64,000 nt of DNA from Desulfosporosinus sp. (GCA_003513495.1 DOPM01000060.1:62001-126000), one strand, 5' to 3'; numbered from the stretch's first letter, positions 25,239 through 33,278 are shown. A program made the numbers and translations. The notes: a model not told the origin generated them from the sequence alone.

Positions 25239-25802
25239 ATGAATGGATGTAAGTTTAATGTACTTCTTTATTCAGAAGAGTCAAAGTCTGCATTCTATGC
25301 ATTCATCTATTCAGCTTTTCTAATGATGAATATGCCCAATATGCATTTAACTGTTGTACACCTACAAGAAAGCAAGGGCACTTTTATTGGCGATAATCAG
25401 AACGGACTTAGTTCATGGCCGATCAGTCCAACCTCTGACTGGCTGAAAGATGTCATGGGGAGAGCTGATTCGGCCACTAAAACTAAGGACCTCGAACTGC
25501 TTACTAAAGCAAATGACGTATTTTCTGCCAGAGCATTAGAGGTTTATCATCAAGTTATCTATTGCAATCCCAATATTCCAGATTCGGTAGACGCGCTTCT
25601 CGATTATTCGAGAAAAAAATCAATTGAGTTAATAATCATGGGTACTGGAGAACTTGGAACGTTAAAAGGTTTGATCTTTGGTAGTTTAGCCCATACGTTG
25701 CAAAATAAGTCTTCAATACCGGTGTTGTTAGTTAAGAACCTTTCGGAAGATTTTCTTAATAGTTATGGATCAAGACCTATCCTAAAGCTTATTCACAAAT
25801 GA
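25239..25802 (+). CDS. Universal stress protein with altered nucleotide loop (USP-2)
   Basis: 187 residues, clearly paralogous to USP-1 and USP-3 (FNVLLYSEESKSAF, MNMPNMHLTVVHLQE, GLIFGSLAH, IPVLLVKNLSEDFLNSY). The first part of the nucleotide motif, GTRG in its sisters, is GTGE here, so the second conserved Gly is Glu; ATP binding may be lost. ATG 25239 has no strong ribosome site of its own and is taken to be translated by coupling to the preceding gene. The longer upstream reading from 25167 overlaps that gene and is unlikely. The C terminus is about 10 residues longer than USP-1. Confidence 0.8.
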   Translation: MNGCKFNVLLYSEESKSAFYAFIYSAFLMMNMPNMHLTVVHLQESKGTFIGDNQNGLSSWPISPTSDWLKDVMGRADSATKTKDLELLTKANDVFSARALEVYHQVIYCNPNIPDSVDALLDYSRKKSIELIIMGTGELGTLKGLIFGSLAHTLQNKSSIPVLLVKNLSEDFLNSYGSRPILKLIHK

Positions 25803-25836
25803 GTCAACTGAAATCCAAGATCTTTAGATAGATTAG

Positions 25837-25864
25837 AAGTGTTGCTTGTCAACACTTTTTTTTG
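25837..25864 (+). terminator. Intrinsic terminator after USP-2
   Basis: Perfect stem AAGTGTTG / CAACACTT with a five-base loop followed by a run of T. Confidence 0.85.
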
Positions 25865-25896
25865 TACTTTCAGAAAGTATAAACTTACTTTATATA

Positions 25897-25961
25897 CTGC
25901 AAGAAGGTTAATACGTGCGAAGACAGTGCTGCAAGAAGGTTTAACCCGTGCGAAGACGGTG
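25897..25961. repeat. Tandem duplicated 32/33-bp unit
   Basis: Two adjacent units share CTGCAAGAAGGTT and CGTGCGAAGAC-GTG with three to four differences. There are only two units and no spacer between them. GAAGAC-GGT-GTCTTC at the end forms a small palindrome. Confidence 0.6.
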
Positions 25962-26456
25962 TCTTCGTCGTCTGAAGCATAACTGCAACTATGGCTACCG
26001 CCTTCGCCTACGGCTTGGCGCTAGCCAAGTTTTCTAATGTTCACTCAAAGAATCCCAGAAAAAAGCTATATTATTTTCGTAATTGTACAAGTAAATCATT
26101 TAAAGATTAGATTATAAAGAATTGGTTTTAGTATTTGTTAAATTTGTGTGTGCAAAAATCGTCCCGAAGCAGATGGATTATTCAATCCTTGAGAAAGAAA
26201 GAGAAATAATATTCCGCTGAACGTAGCTTTGCTGGTTTTTCAGGATTTTCAGAGGGTTAGCATATCATAAATTTATTCGATATTGATATGCTTGAATCAT
26301 TAATCCCCAAATAATTCAATCCAAATTTTAATTAATAAAAAGTATCGCTCAGAGTAACGAAGCTTTATTTATATCGGGAAACAATTGAATTCGACAATAT
26401 TCCACAGTCTATACTAGGTAGCCATAGAAATCAGTGATTATAAGGATACGGATACT

Positions 26457-26675
26457 CTATAGACACATTTATTATCCAGTGCTACTCTTTATTTGTGAAA
26501 TCAGATTTTTAAAGAAAGGAGGGCAGTGTTTTTAAAATTGATGAGTCCTATTAGAATTGAGGAGGACCTGACCACACTTTTTTTAGAGAGTAGTGAAAAA
26601 TGTCACGTAAAGGGGTACCTCTTTAAGAAAAAAAGCAGCCTATAAAAGGCCGCAAAAGAATTTTCTCAATTGTAA
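26457..26675 (+). promoter_or_regulatory. Four-copy leader element, copy D
   Basis: The block begins CTATAGAC at 26457 and reaches TTGTGA at 26498, aligned gap-free with copies A-C; the right half of the box is not kept. The hairpin GCAGCCT-ATAAA-AGGCCGC (26635-26653) follows a run of A and reads as an intrinsic terminator on the minus strand. A short ORF (26526-26645) lies between block and hairpin. It precedes the TSUP transporter gene. Confidence 0.65.
26526..26645 (+). CDS. Possible leader peptide (39 aa) in copy D
   Basis: AAAGGAGGG stands just before GTG 26526, and the frame stays open for 39 codons. The last codons (AAA AAA AGC AGC CTA TAA) lie inside the left arm of the conserved hairpin. 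That placement would let translation affect folding. The other three copies do not keep this frame, so it may be accidental. Confidence 0.25.
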   Translation: MFLKLMSPIRIEEDLTTLFLESSEKCHVKGYLFKKKSSL

Positions 26676-26767
26676 TTATATCATAAATACCGAAAAAGTG
26701 AGTTTTAGCCATCTAAAAATTCTAAGTTTTAATTAGGGGCTAAAGTCAATAGAGGAGGGAACGATGA

Positions 26768-28060
26768 ATGAAAGACTTATACAAGTCCTTGATGTATGCA
26801 GCTAGGGCTCATGCCCAGTGGGAGATTGAAACTTCTTTTAACATTATTAAAAACCGAAAGAAATTATTAGTACTGTTTATAATGGCCCTGCCCTTGCTCA
26901 TACCAGCAATGGCTCATGCGGCATCTACCTTACCAGGCTTTATCGGAGGCAAATCAGCCTTTGGTCCGTCGTTTTTTTCGCCTACTACTTTCTACGGCTC
27001 CATAGCCGTGGGTATCATAGCAGGTCTAATTACAGGTTGCATAGGGGCAGGCGGAGGCTTTGTCATCACCCCTGCACTTATGAGCTTGGGAGTAAAAGGT
27101 ATATTGGCAGTAGGTACCGACATGTTTCACATCTTTGCCAAGGCAATCATGGGCACAACCCTCCATAAGAAGATGGGTAACGTCCATGCGGGTCTAGCTA
27201 TCGCCTTTCTGGTTGGTTCTGGACTTGGGGTCACAGGCGGCGGTGTGATAAACCGGGCATTATTTAACTATAATCCTATAATGAGCGATTTCGTAATAAG
27301 TTCTATCTACGTGGTTCTGCTGGGTTTCTTAGGCATTTTCGCTATGAGCGATTTTATTCGGACTAAGAAAAATGCTCCTAAGGTCGGTGGCGATGTTCAT
27401 GGTGGCCCAGAGAAAATGACGGGTTTAGGAACAAAGCTGCAATCCATTAACCTAGCTCCGATGATTAAATTTGATGAGCACGTCGTTCCAGGCGGTAGAA
27501 GAATTTCCGGGATCTTTGTTGCAATATGCGGAGCTGTGACAGGCTTTTTAGCATCCATTCTGGGTGTTGGCGGCGGTTTTGTTACCTTTCCAATGTTTGT
27601 GTACGGACTTGGAATTTCCACAGCAACTACTGTAGGAACTGATATATTCCAAATTATATTTACAGCTGGCTATGGTTCAATAGCTCAGTATGCGGTCTAT
27701 GGTTACGTGTTCTATACCTTGGCCATGGGGATGCTGCTAGGTTCGTTATTTGGTATCCAAGTAGGTGCCATCACAACCAAAGTGGTTCCTGGCACGCAAA
27801 TTAAGGCCTTCTATGCATTGGCAATTATGGCGGGTTTCGTCAACAGACTCTTTGCCCTGCCAGAAAAATTGACACAGATGGGCTATATCAGTCTGACCGC
27901 CGCTGCTGGCGCTATAATTACTAAGATGGGGGTATGGTTATTCTTTGGTTTAGTTTCCTTCTTCGGCATATGGATCATAGGCACATTTATCGTTAATATA
28001 CCGAAACTTCGGGCTGAATCTGTTGAGGATTATAATGCCAAAGGAGGTGTTAGCCAATGA
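26768..28060 (+). CDS. TSUP (TauE/SafE-like) membrane transporter
   Basis: 430 residues with an unusually long N terminus (about 45 residues before the first hydrophobic segment) and 8-9 helices. The family glycine-rich repeats occur twice: GLITGCIGAGGGFVITPALM and FLASILGVGGGFVTFPMFV, each followed by GTD(M/I)F. TSUP proteins export or import sulfite, sulfoacetate, thiosulfate and related anions; the substrate here is not known. GAGGAGGG precedes ATG 26768. The next gene overlaps its stop by four bases, so the two products probably form one unit. Confidence 0.82.
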   Translation: MKDLYKSLMYAARAHAQWEIETSFNIIKNRKKLLVLFIMALPLLIPAMAHAASTLPGFIGGKSAFGPSFFSPTTFYGSIAVGIIAGLITGCIGAGGGFVITPALMSLGVKGILAVGTDMFHIFAKAIMGTTLHKKMGNVHAGLAIAFLVGSGLGVTGGGVINRALFNYNPIMSDFVISSIYVVLLGFLGIFAMSDFIRTKKNAPKVGGDVHGGPEKMTGLGTKLQSINLAPMIKFDEHVVPGGRRISGIFVAICGAVTGFLASILGVGGGFVTFPMFVYGLGISTATTVGTDIFQIIFTAGYGSIAQYAVYGYVFYTLAMGMLLGSLFGIQVGAITTKVVPGTQIKAFYALAIMAGFVNRLFALPEKLTQMGYISLTAAAGAIITKMGVWLFFGLVSFFGIWIIGTFIVNIPKLRAESVEDYNAKGGVSQ

Positions 28061-28770
28061 GTGTCGTTCGAAACAAAAAGACGTTTATAATCGGTATTGG
28101 ATTGCTTCTAAGTTTCGTGCTAGTCTATATTGGTATGATGTCACCGAACTTCGGTAACGAGAGGAATGGTCTGGAATACGCCGATGATATGTTTAACTCA
28201 CTGTCTAAGGGCTCAGCGTATTTCATTGATGAAGCTAAACAAGTTGCTGATTCTCAACAGGGAAAAAATATCAACTTCACAATCAAAGCCTTAAATCCAG
28301 AAGATGCTGAAAAGTGGGGCAAATTATACACTACAGCTGGAGCTACTGTCACCGTTAAAGATACTTCTGTGACCATTGATGGAGATTATGGCAAAATCTT
28401 AGGTGCTGCTGTGGCTGACAGCGACTTCATGTATCACAATGATAGTAAATCCGTTGAATCAAAATATGGTTATGATGGTCGTGAAGCAACCTACAACTGG
28501 AATAGTTCCTTAAAGAAAATTGAAGCCTCAATGAAAGCTAAATCGCAGTTTCATGAAGCATCTCAGTTAACTAAAGTGCAACAAAAAGCTGTTGAGCCAG
28601 CCTATAACTACTACGGAGTTGAGATAAAAAAAGTCAGTGAGAATAAAGCCAGTGTTATCTTTCTTCTCACCTTCTACCTTATATACACCATGTGGTATGG
28701 CTTTGGACTCTTTTACTTCTTTGATGGTCTTGGTATTGTTGTTGCCAAACCTAAGAAGAAGGAAGCTTAA
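28057..28770 (+). CDS. Membrane-anchored partner of the TSUP transporter
   Basis: 237 residues: a transmembrane helix at 9-28, about 165 polar residues probably outside the membrane, a second helix at about 203-225, and a basic C terminus (KPKKKEA). No enzyme motif is seen. ATG 28057 overlaps the TGA of the transporter gene (ATGA), so expression is coupled. A periplasm-facing accessory or binding subunit is the simplest reading. No named family is recognised. Confidence 0.7.
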   Translation: MSVVRNKKTFIIGIGLLLSFVLVYIGMMSPNFGNERNGLEYADDMFNSLSKGSAYFIDEAKQVADSQQGKNINFTIKALNPEDAEKWGKLYTTAGATVTVKDTSVTIDGDYGKILGAAVADSDFMYHNDSKSVESKYGYDGREATYNWNSSLKKIEASMKAKSQFHEASQLTKVQQKAVEPAYNYYGVEIKKVSENKASVIFLLTFYLIYTMWYGFGLFYFFDGLGIVVAKPKKKEA

Positions 28771-28792
28771 AACGAGCCTATATCATGAGGCT

Positions 28793-28857
28793 TAACCTTT
28801 TGCTACAACTAGTGGCACGATTGGAGACTTATTGGTTGCAGCAAAAGGTTTCTTTTT
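28793..28857 (+). terminator. Terminator after the TSUP pair
   Basis: Arms AACCTTTTGCT and AGCAAAAGGTT close a long loop with further pairing, followed by TCTTTTTT. Confidence 0.75.
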
Positions 28858-28937
28858 TCTAGCATGAATACCTGTATTATAATTCTGGACAACTTGCAAT
28901 GCACCTTAGACATTGTTTTTAGGAAGGGAGTATTAAA

Positions 28938-29206
28938 ATGAATGATTCCAAGTACAAAGTGCTCCTTTACTTTGGTGTTCACTGCAAGCCTTTTATGCAG
29001 CTGTTCAAACTGCAACACTTTTAAAGAATATACCCAATATGCATTTGACAGTAGTGCAGGCCCAAGAGGGCATTGAAGACTCTAAGGTTACGGAATATAG
29101 TTGGATTGATACTAAAGATTTGGTTCATTGGGCCTTGGCAAGAAGTAAGGCCAAAGGAACAGAGTATTATTGGCCAATTAGATTAAACTCAGATTGGATA
29201 AAATGA
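28938..29206 (+). pseudogene. Broken universal stress protein gene
   Basis: A good ribosome site (AGGAAGGGAG) and ATG 28938 start a USP-like frame (DSKYKVLLYFG). After about 14 codons the frame breaks near 28980, and the homology goes on in another frame (QAFYAAVQTATLLKNIPNMH, LTVVQAQEG, EYSWIDT) until a TGA at 29204-29206. The nucleotide-binding C-terminal half is missing. It lies directly before the intact USP-3, so it is likely a decayed tandem duplicate. Confidence 0.75.
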
Positions 29207-29277
29207 TCATTTTGCTATTATAATCTCTTTTCGAATATGATATAATTAAATTTAAATCATTAAAAGGTGGAATTTTC

Positions 29278-29823
29278 ATGTCTGATTCTAAATCTCTTAA
29301 GGTGCTTCTTTATGCGGATGGATCGCCGCATTCTTTTTCTGCAACCGTATATGCTGCTAGTTTATTCTCCAGTATACCCAATATGCAATTAACTGTTTTG
29401 CATATACAAGAAAATGCTCAGGGGTCTATTGAGGGAGATTATAATTTGCTGGAAACTTGGTCATCTAACCCTAACTCAGATTGGGTGGAACACTTAGTTG
29501 AGGAGAATTCAGAGACTGGAACAGAATACTCTCGAATTCTCGCCATAACAAATAAAATCTTTTCAAAAAGAGGACAAAATGTCAACCGTCAAGTGATATA
29601 TTCTAATTACAATATTCCCGATATTACCGAGGCTATTCTTAGTTATGCAACCAAAAAGAACTATGAACTAATAATTATGGGTACTCGGGGTATGACCAGT
29701 CTAAAAGGATTAATTCATGGTAGTTTAGCGCACAGTGTGCTTAACAAGTCGGATATACCAGTTTTATTGATCAAGAAGCTTCCGCAAGATTTTATAGATG
29801 ATTACGCGATTGTTGATATTTAA
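29278..29823 (+). CDS. Universal stress protein (USP-3)
   Basis: 181 residues with the full nucleotide-binding motif GTRG-x9-GS (GTRGMTSLKGLIHGSLAH), so of the three copies it is the one most likely to bind ATP. The N-terminal strand is LKVLLYADGSPHSF. ATG 29278 follows AAAAGGTGG, and a TATAAT-like -10 lies near 29218-29224, so it may have its own promoter. It is separated from the TSUP pair by a terminator and a pseudogene. Confidence 0.85.
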   Translation: MSDSKSLKVLLYADGSPHSFSATVYAASLFSSIPNMQLTVLHIQENAQGSIEGDYNLLETWSSNPNSDWVEHLVEENSETGTEYSRILAITNKIFSKRGQNVNRQVIYSNYNIPDITEAILSYATKKNYELIIMGTRGMTSLKGLIHGSLAHSVLNKSDIPVLLIKKLPQDFIDDYAIVDI

Positions 29824-29898
29824 ATCAGTCAAACACAGGTTGTGTCATTTTTTTACGCTAGTATCCCAAATAAGTTAATATAATATGAAGGAAGATAA

Positions 29899-29937
29899 TA
29901 GCCCGGGAGAGTTGTATTGATATGCTTCCCGGGCTTT
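29899..29937. terminator. Convergent terminator between USP-3 and the aminopeptidase
   Basis: TAGCCCGGGA and TCCCGGGCTTTA arms form a GC-rich stem between two converging genes. Confidence 0.75.
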
Positions 29938-29963
29938 AGTATTGCCGTCATACCATTTGTTTC

Positions 29964-31190
29964 TTAAAAAGCAAAATTTCCATCACTAAATATCGCAATT
30001 GCTTTACCCTCTGTGGTAATTCCACTAATTTTAAGATCACTTGTTCCTATCATAAAGTCAACGTGTACTAAAGAGTCATTGGCGCCGAAGCTCTCCAATT
30101 CTTCTTTGCTTAAATTGTCACCATTTTCAAGGCACACAGGGTAAGCTTTCCCAATAGCTAAATGACAGGATGCATTCTCATCAAAAAGAGTATTGAAGAA
30201 CAATATTTCGGAGTTTGAAATTGGAGAATCATATGGAACCAGGGCAACTTCGCCGAGATAATGAGAGCCTTCATCCGTTTCAATGAGATGTTTTAGTGTT
30301 TCATACCCCTTTTTTGCACTATATTGAATAATTCTTCCCTCTTCAAACTGTAGTGAAAAGTCTTCTATTAGATTTCCATTATAATTTAAGGGCCGAGAGC
30401 TGACGACAGTGCCACTGGCTCCGGTTTTATCAGGCAATGTAAATACCTCTTCAGTAGGCATATTAGCGATAAATTCTATTCCAGTTGGTGTTGTTTCTGA
30501 ACCGCCCAGCCAGAGATGATTCTCGGGTAGTTTGATTTTCAGATCTGTACCTAACGAATTTTTGTAGTGTAAAGATTTCAAAGAAAGGGAATTCAAAACG
30601 CTAAGACGTCTTTTTATATTTGCTTTATGTTCATCCCATGCGTCTTCAGGATTTTCGGTATCCACCCGTACCGTTCTAAAAATTGCGTCCCAGAGCTTAG
30701 TAACGGCATCCTCATTATTAAGGTCTGGAAAGACTTTCTTTGCCCAAGAAACCGTTGGTATTGAAACAACGCACCAAGTATTTCTGTTACTCATAAGACG
30801 TTCCCGATATTCCTGGAGTGCAACCGCTCTTGTTTTTTGAGCTGTAATTATCTTCTCCGGATTGATCTCTTTCATAAGCTCTGGGTCAGAAGCGGAAATG
30901 CTTAAAAACGCTGCTCCCTGATGAGCATAGGAAAGATAAAATTTCTTCTGCCACGCTGGAAAGTGCAAAAAAACCTCTTCAGGAGCATGCAGAAAGCGAA
31001 TTTTCGAGAATAATTCATCTTGCCATTGAATTATGACATCTTTAGCACCTTCTTGATAGGCTGTTTGAGCAACCAGACGAGTAAACTGTGCACATTCAAT
31101 TGGAGAAAAAATAACTAGAATCTGCATTGGTTGAAGGTTTAATCCAGTTTTTACGATCAGACGAGCGTATTTTTCTAAGTTTGTATCCAT
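29964..31190 (-). CDS. M29 family metallo-aminopeptidase (AmpS/PepS-like)
   Basis: 408-residue cytoplasmic enzyme of the thermophilic aminopeptidase family that removes N-terminal residues using two metal ions. Family segments are visible: an N-terminal domain (LEKYARLIVKTGLNLQPMQ), then IEFIANMPTEEVFTLPDK, a SHYLGEVALVPYDSPIS segment, LFDENASCHLAIGKAYP and HVDFMIGT, which hold the Glu, His and Asp metal ligands. ATG 31190 is preceded by AAAGGAG; TTG 31205 lies upstream of that site. A stand-alone housekeeping-type gene with no evident link to the sulfate genes. Confidence 0.85.
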   Translation of the reverse strand: MDTNLEKYARLIVKTGLNLQPMQILVIFSPIECAQFTRLVAQTAYQEGAKDVIIQWQDELFSKIRFLHAPEEVFLHFPAWQKKFYLSYAHQGAAFLSISASDPELMKEINPEKIITAQKTRAVALQEYRERLMSNRNTWCVVSIPTVSWAKKVFPDLNNEDAVTKLWDAIFRTVRVDTENPEDAWDEHKANIKRRLSVLNSLSLKSLHYKNSLGTDLKIKLPENHLWLGGSETTPTGIEFIANMPTEEVFTLPDKTGASGTVVSSRPLNYNGNLIEDFSLQFEEGRIIQYSAKKGYETLKHLIETDEGSHYLGEVALVPYDSPISNSEILFFNTLFDENASCHLAIGKAYPVCLENGDNLSKEELESFGANDSLVHVDFMIGTSDLKISGITTEGKAIAIFSDGNFAF

Positions 31191-31496
31191 GAAAGCTCCT
31201 TTCAAATTGTATTATGTGTAAGGAAATGGTTATTTAGAGAAATGTTGGAGTAACCATATTAGTTTAACTGCTTTAGTTAAATGTATTACTAATTTAAGGA
31301 GACTAGAGTGAAAATGCTCAAAAATGGTCATTGCTATTTATATGAGGAGTTAATTACTGATTAATTATACATAAAATCAAATATTTGTCTGTCCGTCAAG
31401 TCAATATGTGCAAACAGTATAGAATGTTTGCTTGAGCTTGGCGTATTATGGTAAAATGCTCATAATGAATAGGGAATTGGAAAGGTAGGAGAAATA
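31191..31496. other. Divergent intergenic region
   Basis: AT-rich and gene-free. The only clear signal is the promoter for the TerD-like gene near its right end. Confidence 0.5.
31438..31466 (+). promoter_or_regulatory. Probable sigma-A promoter of the TerD-like gene
   Basis: TTGGCG (31438-31443) and CATAAT (31461-31466) are 17 bp apart, and the start codon follows 30 bp later. Confidence 0.55.
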
Positions 31497-32927
31497 ATGG
31501 CAGTAAGACTTAGCAAAGGGCAAAAAGTAGACCTTACTAAAAGTAACCCTAACTTAAAGGAAATTATTGTTGGATTGGGTTGGGCGTCTAACCCTGCCGC
31601 CAGCAGCTATAACTTTGATTTAGATGCTTCGGCTTTTTTAATAGGAGCAAATGGTAAAGTGAAGGATGAAAATGATTTTGTCTTCTACAATAACCCATCG
31701 GGTGGTCAGGGTTCAGTAAAACACAGCGGGGATCATAAAAAGGGTTCTGGGGAGGGAGATGACGAGCAGATTCGGATTAACTTGTCTGCGGTTCCTTCTC
31801 ATATTGAGAGAATATCCTTTACTATTACTATTAATGACGCTCAAATGAAGCGACAAAGTTTTGGAGATATTAAGGACTCTTATGTAAGGATTCTTGATGC
31901 AAGTACCAACGAATTACTCCTTAAATATGAACTGGGTCAGGAATTCTCAGTGGAAACTGCTATTGTTGCCGCTGAAATTTATCGTCATGCCGGGGAGTGG
32001 AAGTTCAATGCTATTGGAAGTGGATTCCAGGGTGGACTAGCTGCTCTATGCCATAATTTTGGTCTGGAAGTTGAGGAAGAACAATCCTCTGCGGCTTCTA
32101 ATAATTCATTTAATACCAGCTATGGAAATACTGGAAATACTAGCTTAGGCAATCCTGTTCCAGTCAGTTCTGCGGTTCCTTATAGTGGTTCTCAGAACGC
32201 ACAAAATACCTCCTACTCCTATGGACAAAATACTTCCTATGGACATAATAGCTCCCAATCCTATGGCCAGAGTGGTGGGTATAGTCATGATCAAGGCGGT
32301 ATGAACTGTCCGCGTTGCCATTCCAATCAGGTAACTGCTGGTAAGAAGGGATTTGGCCTTGGCAAGGCTGCAATTGGAGGAGTATTATTAGGTCCGGTAG
32401 GTTTATTGGCCGGATTTATCGGAAGCAAAAATATGGAGTTTGTTTGCTTAAGCTGCAAGGAACGGTGGAACTCAGGCAGTAATACAAATACTGCTGAGTG
32501 GTTACAAAGGCAAACGGAAAACGCCCGCAATATTGTGAACAAGTATATGGGTAAAGACCTTACAGAAGCCTTGGTTGCCGGCAGTGCTTTGGTGGCTTTA
32601 GCAGATGGGGTTATCGAGACTTCGGAAAGGGAGAAGCTCATTGATTATTTCCGTACGAGTCAGGAAATGCGGGGAATTAATATTCATGAAGTAGATTCCC
32701 GTTTCAATTACTTTGTCCAGAGGATTCAAAGTGATCGTATGCTAGGAAAGGCTGAGGCTTTAAGGACCATCGGTAAATTAGCCAGTAAACCGGATGCTGC
32801 TCGGTTGGTGGTTCGATTATGCTGTGCCATCGGTTTTGCAGACGGAGAATTTGCTCCTGTGGAAAAACAAGTTGTGGAGGAGATTTGCCGCGAGGTCCGC
32901 TTAGATCCCAGAGAGTTTATATTTTAA
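31497..32927 (+). CDS. TerD domain - zinc ribbon - TerB domain fusion
   Basis: 476 residues. About 1-185 is a TerD/CABP-type calcium-binding domain (GLGWASNPAASSYNFDLDAS, FVFYNNP, DDEQIRINLSAVP). About 195-270 is a low-complexity Ser/Tyr/Gly/Asn/Gln linker. A zinc ribbon follows (CPRCHSNQ ... CLSC) around a glycine-rich hydrophobic segment that could insert in a membrane (GLGKAAIGGVLLGPVGLLAGFIG). The end, about 345-476, is a TerB-like helical domain with the paired ALADGVIETSER and GFADGEFAPVEK motifs. Ter proteins are linked to envelope stress, tellurite and phage responses. It lies 15 kb from the TelA/YceG genes of the same functional group. Confidence 0.83.
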   Translation: MAVRLSKGQKVDLTKSNPNLKEIIVGLGWASNPAASSYNFDLDASAFLIGANGKVKDENDFVFYNNPSGGQGSVKHSGDHKKGSGEGDDEQIRINLSAVPSHIERISFTITINDAQMKRQSFGDIKDSYVRILDASTNELLLKYELGQEFSVETAIVAAEIYRHAGEWKFNAIGSGFQGGLAALCHNFGLEVEEEQSSAASNNSFNTSYGNTGNTSLGNPVPVSSAVPYSGSQNAQNTSYSYGQNTSYGHNSSQSYGQSGGYSHDQGGMNCPRCHSNQVTAGKKGFGLGKAAIGGVLLGPVGLLAGFIGSKNMEFVCLSCKERWNSGSNTNTAEWLQRQTENARNIVNKYMGKDLTEALVAGSALVALADGVIETSEREKLIDYFRTSQEMRGINIHEVDSRFNYFVQRIQSDRMLGKAEALRTIGKLASKPDAARLVVRLCCAIGFADGEFAPVEKQVVEEICREVRLDPREFIF

Positions 32928-32943
32928 TTGCTTTTAGGAGCTA

Positions 32944-32979
32944 AAGGGGCCGTACTTCAATGTTCGGCCCCTTAAATTT
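32944..32979 (+). terminator. Terminator after the TerD-TerB gene
   Basis: AAGGGGCCG / CGGCCCCTT stem followed by AAATTT. Confidence 0.75.
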
Positions 32980-33089
32980 GAGAGGTTGCAAAAACGATTT
33001 AATGATGATAATTTGCAACCGATTTGTAGTATAATTGCAACTATCCAACAGTTAGAGCCATTCAATACTCCAAAACAAGTGTTGACCTA

Positions 33090-33132
33090 AAAGCCCTAAT
33101 TTACTGAATATTAAGTAAATTAGGGCTTTTTT
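33090..33132. terminator. Second strong intrinsic terminator
   Basis: AAAGCCCTAATTTACT / AGTAAATTAGGGCTTTTTT, a long perfect stem with T-run. Lying 160 bp from the TerD-TerB stop, it may end a short transcript or insulate the next gene. The rest of 32928-33278 shows no gene. Confidence 0.75.
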
Positions 33133-33278
33133 AGATTTATAAAATTTTTTACGGCTATTTGTTTTATTAGGTATGTATTTTGCTAGATATTTTAGTAGGA
33201 TATGCCTGGACCCATAATTCCTCTGTATCTTAATGATTTAGAAAAATAGTCGTAAACATTACTTGGGGGGAGATTGAG

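Larger units (their letters stand above)
25803..26456. other. Gene-free repeat-containing stretch
   Basis: No gene is visible. A terminator lies at 25837-25864, a tandem 32/33-bp repeat at 25897-25961, and a palindrome CTTGGC-GCTA-GCCAAG near 26014-26030. The GC-rich part (25920-26030) contrasts with the AT-rich remainder and may be a decayed mobile or REP-type remnant. Copy D of the leader follows. Confidence 0.4.

Noticed and set aside
25897..25961. Possible CRISPR repeats
   Set aside because: Only two directly adjacent units with no spacers, and no cas genes in the window.
28811..28826. TGGCACG as a sigma-54 promoter before the USP pseudogene
   Set aside because: The -12 half is missing and the sequence is the loop of a terminator hairpin.
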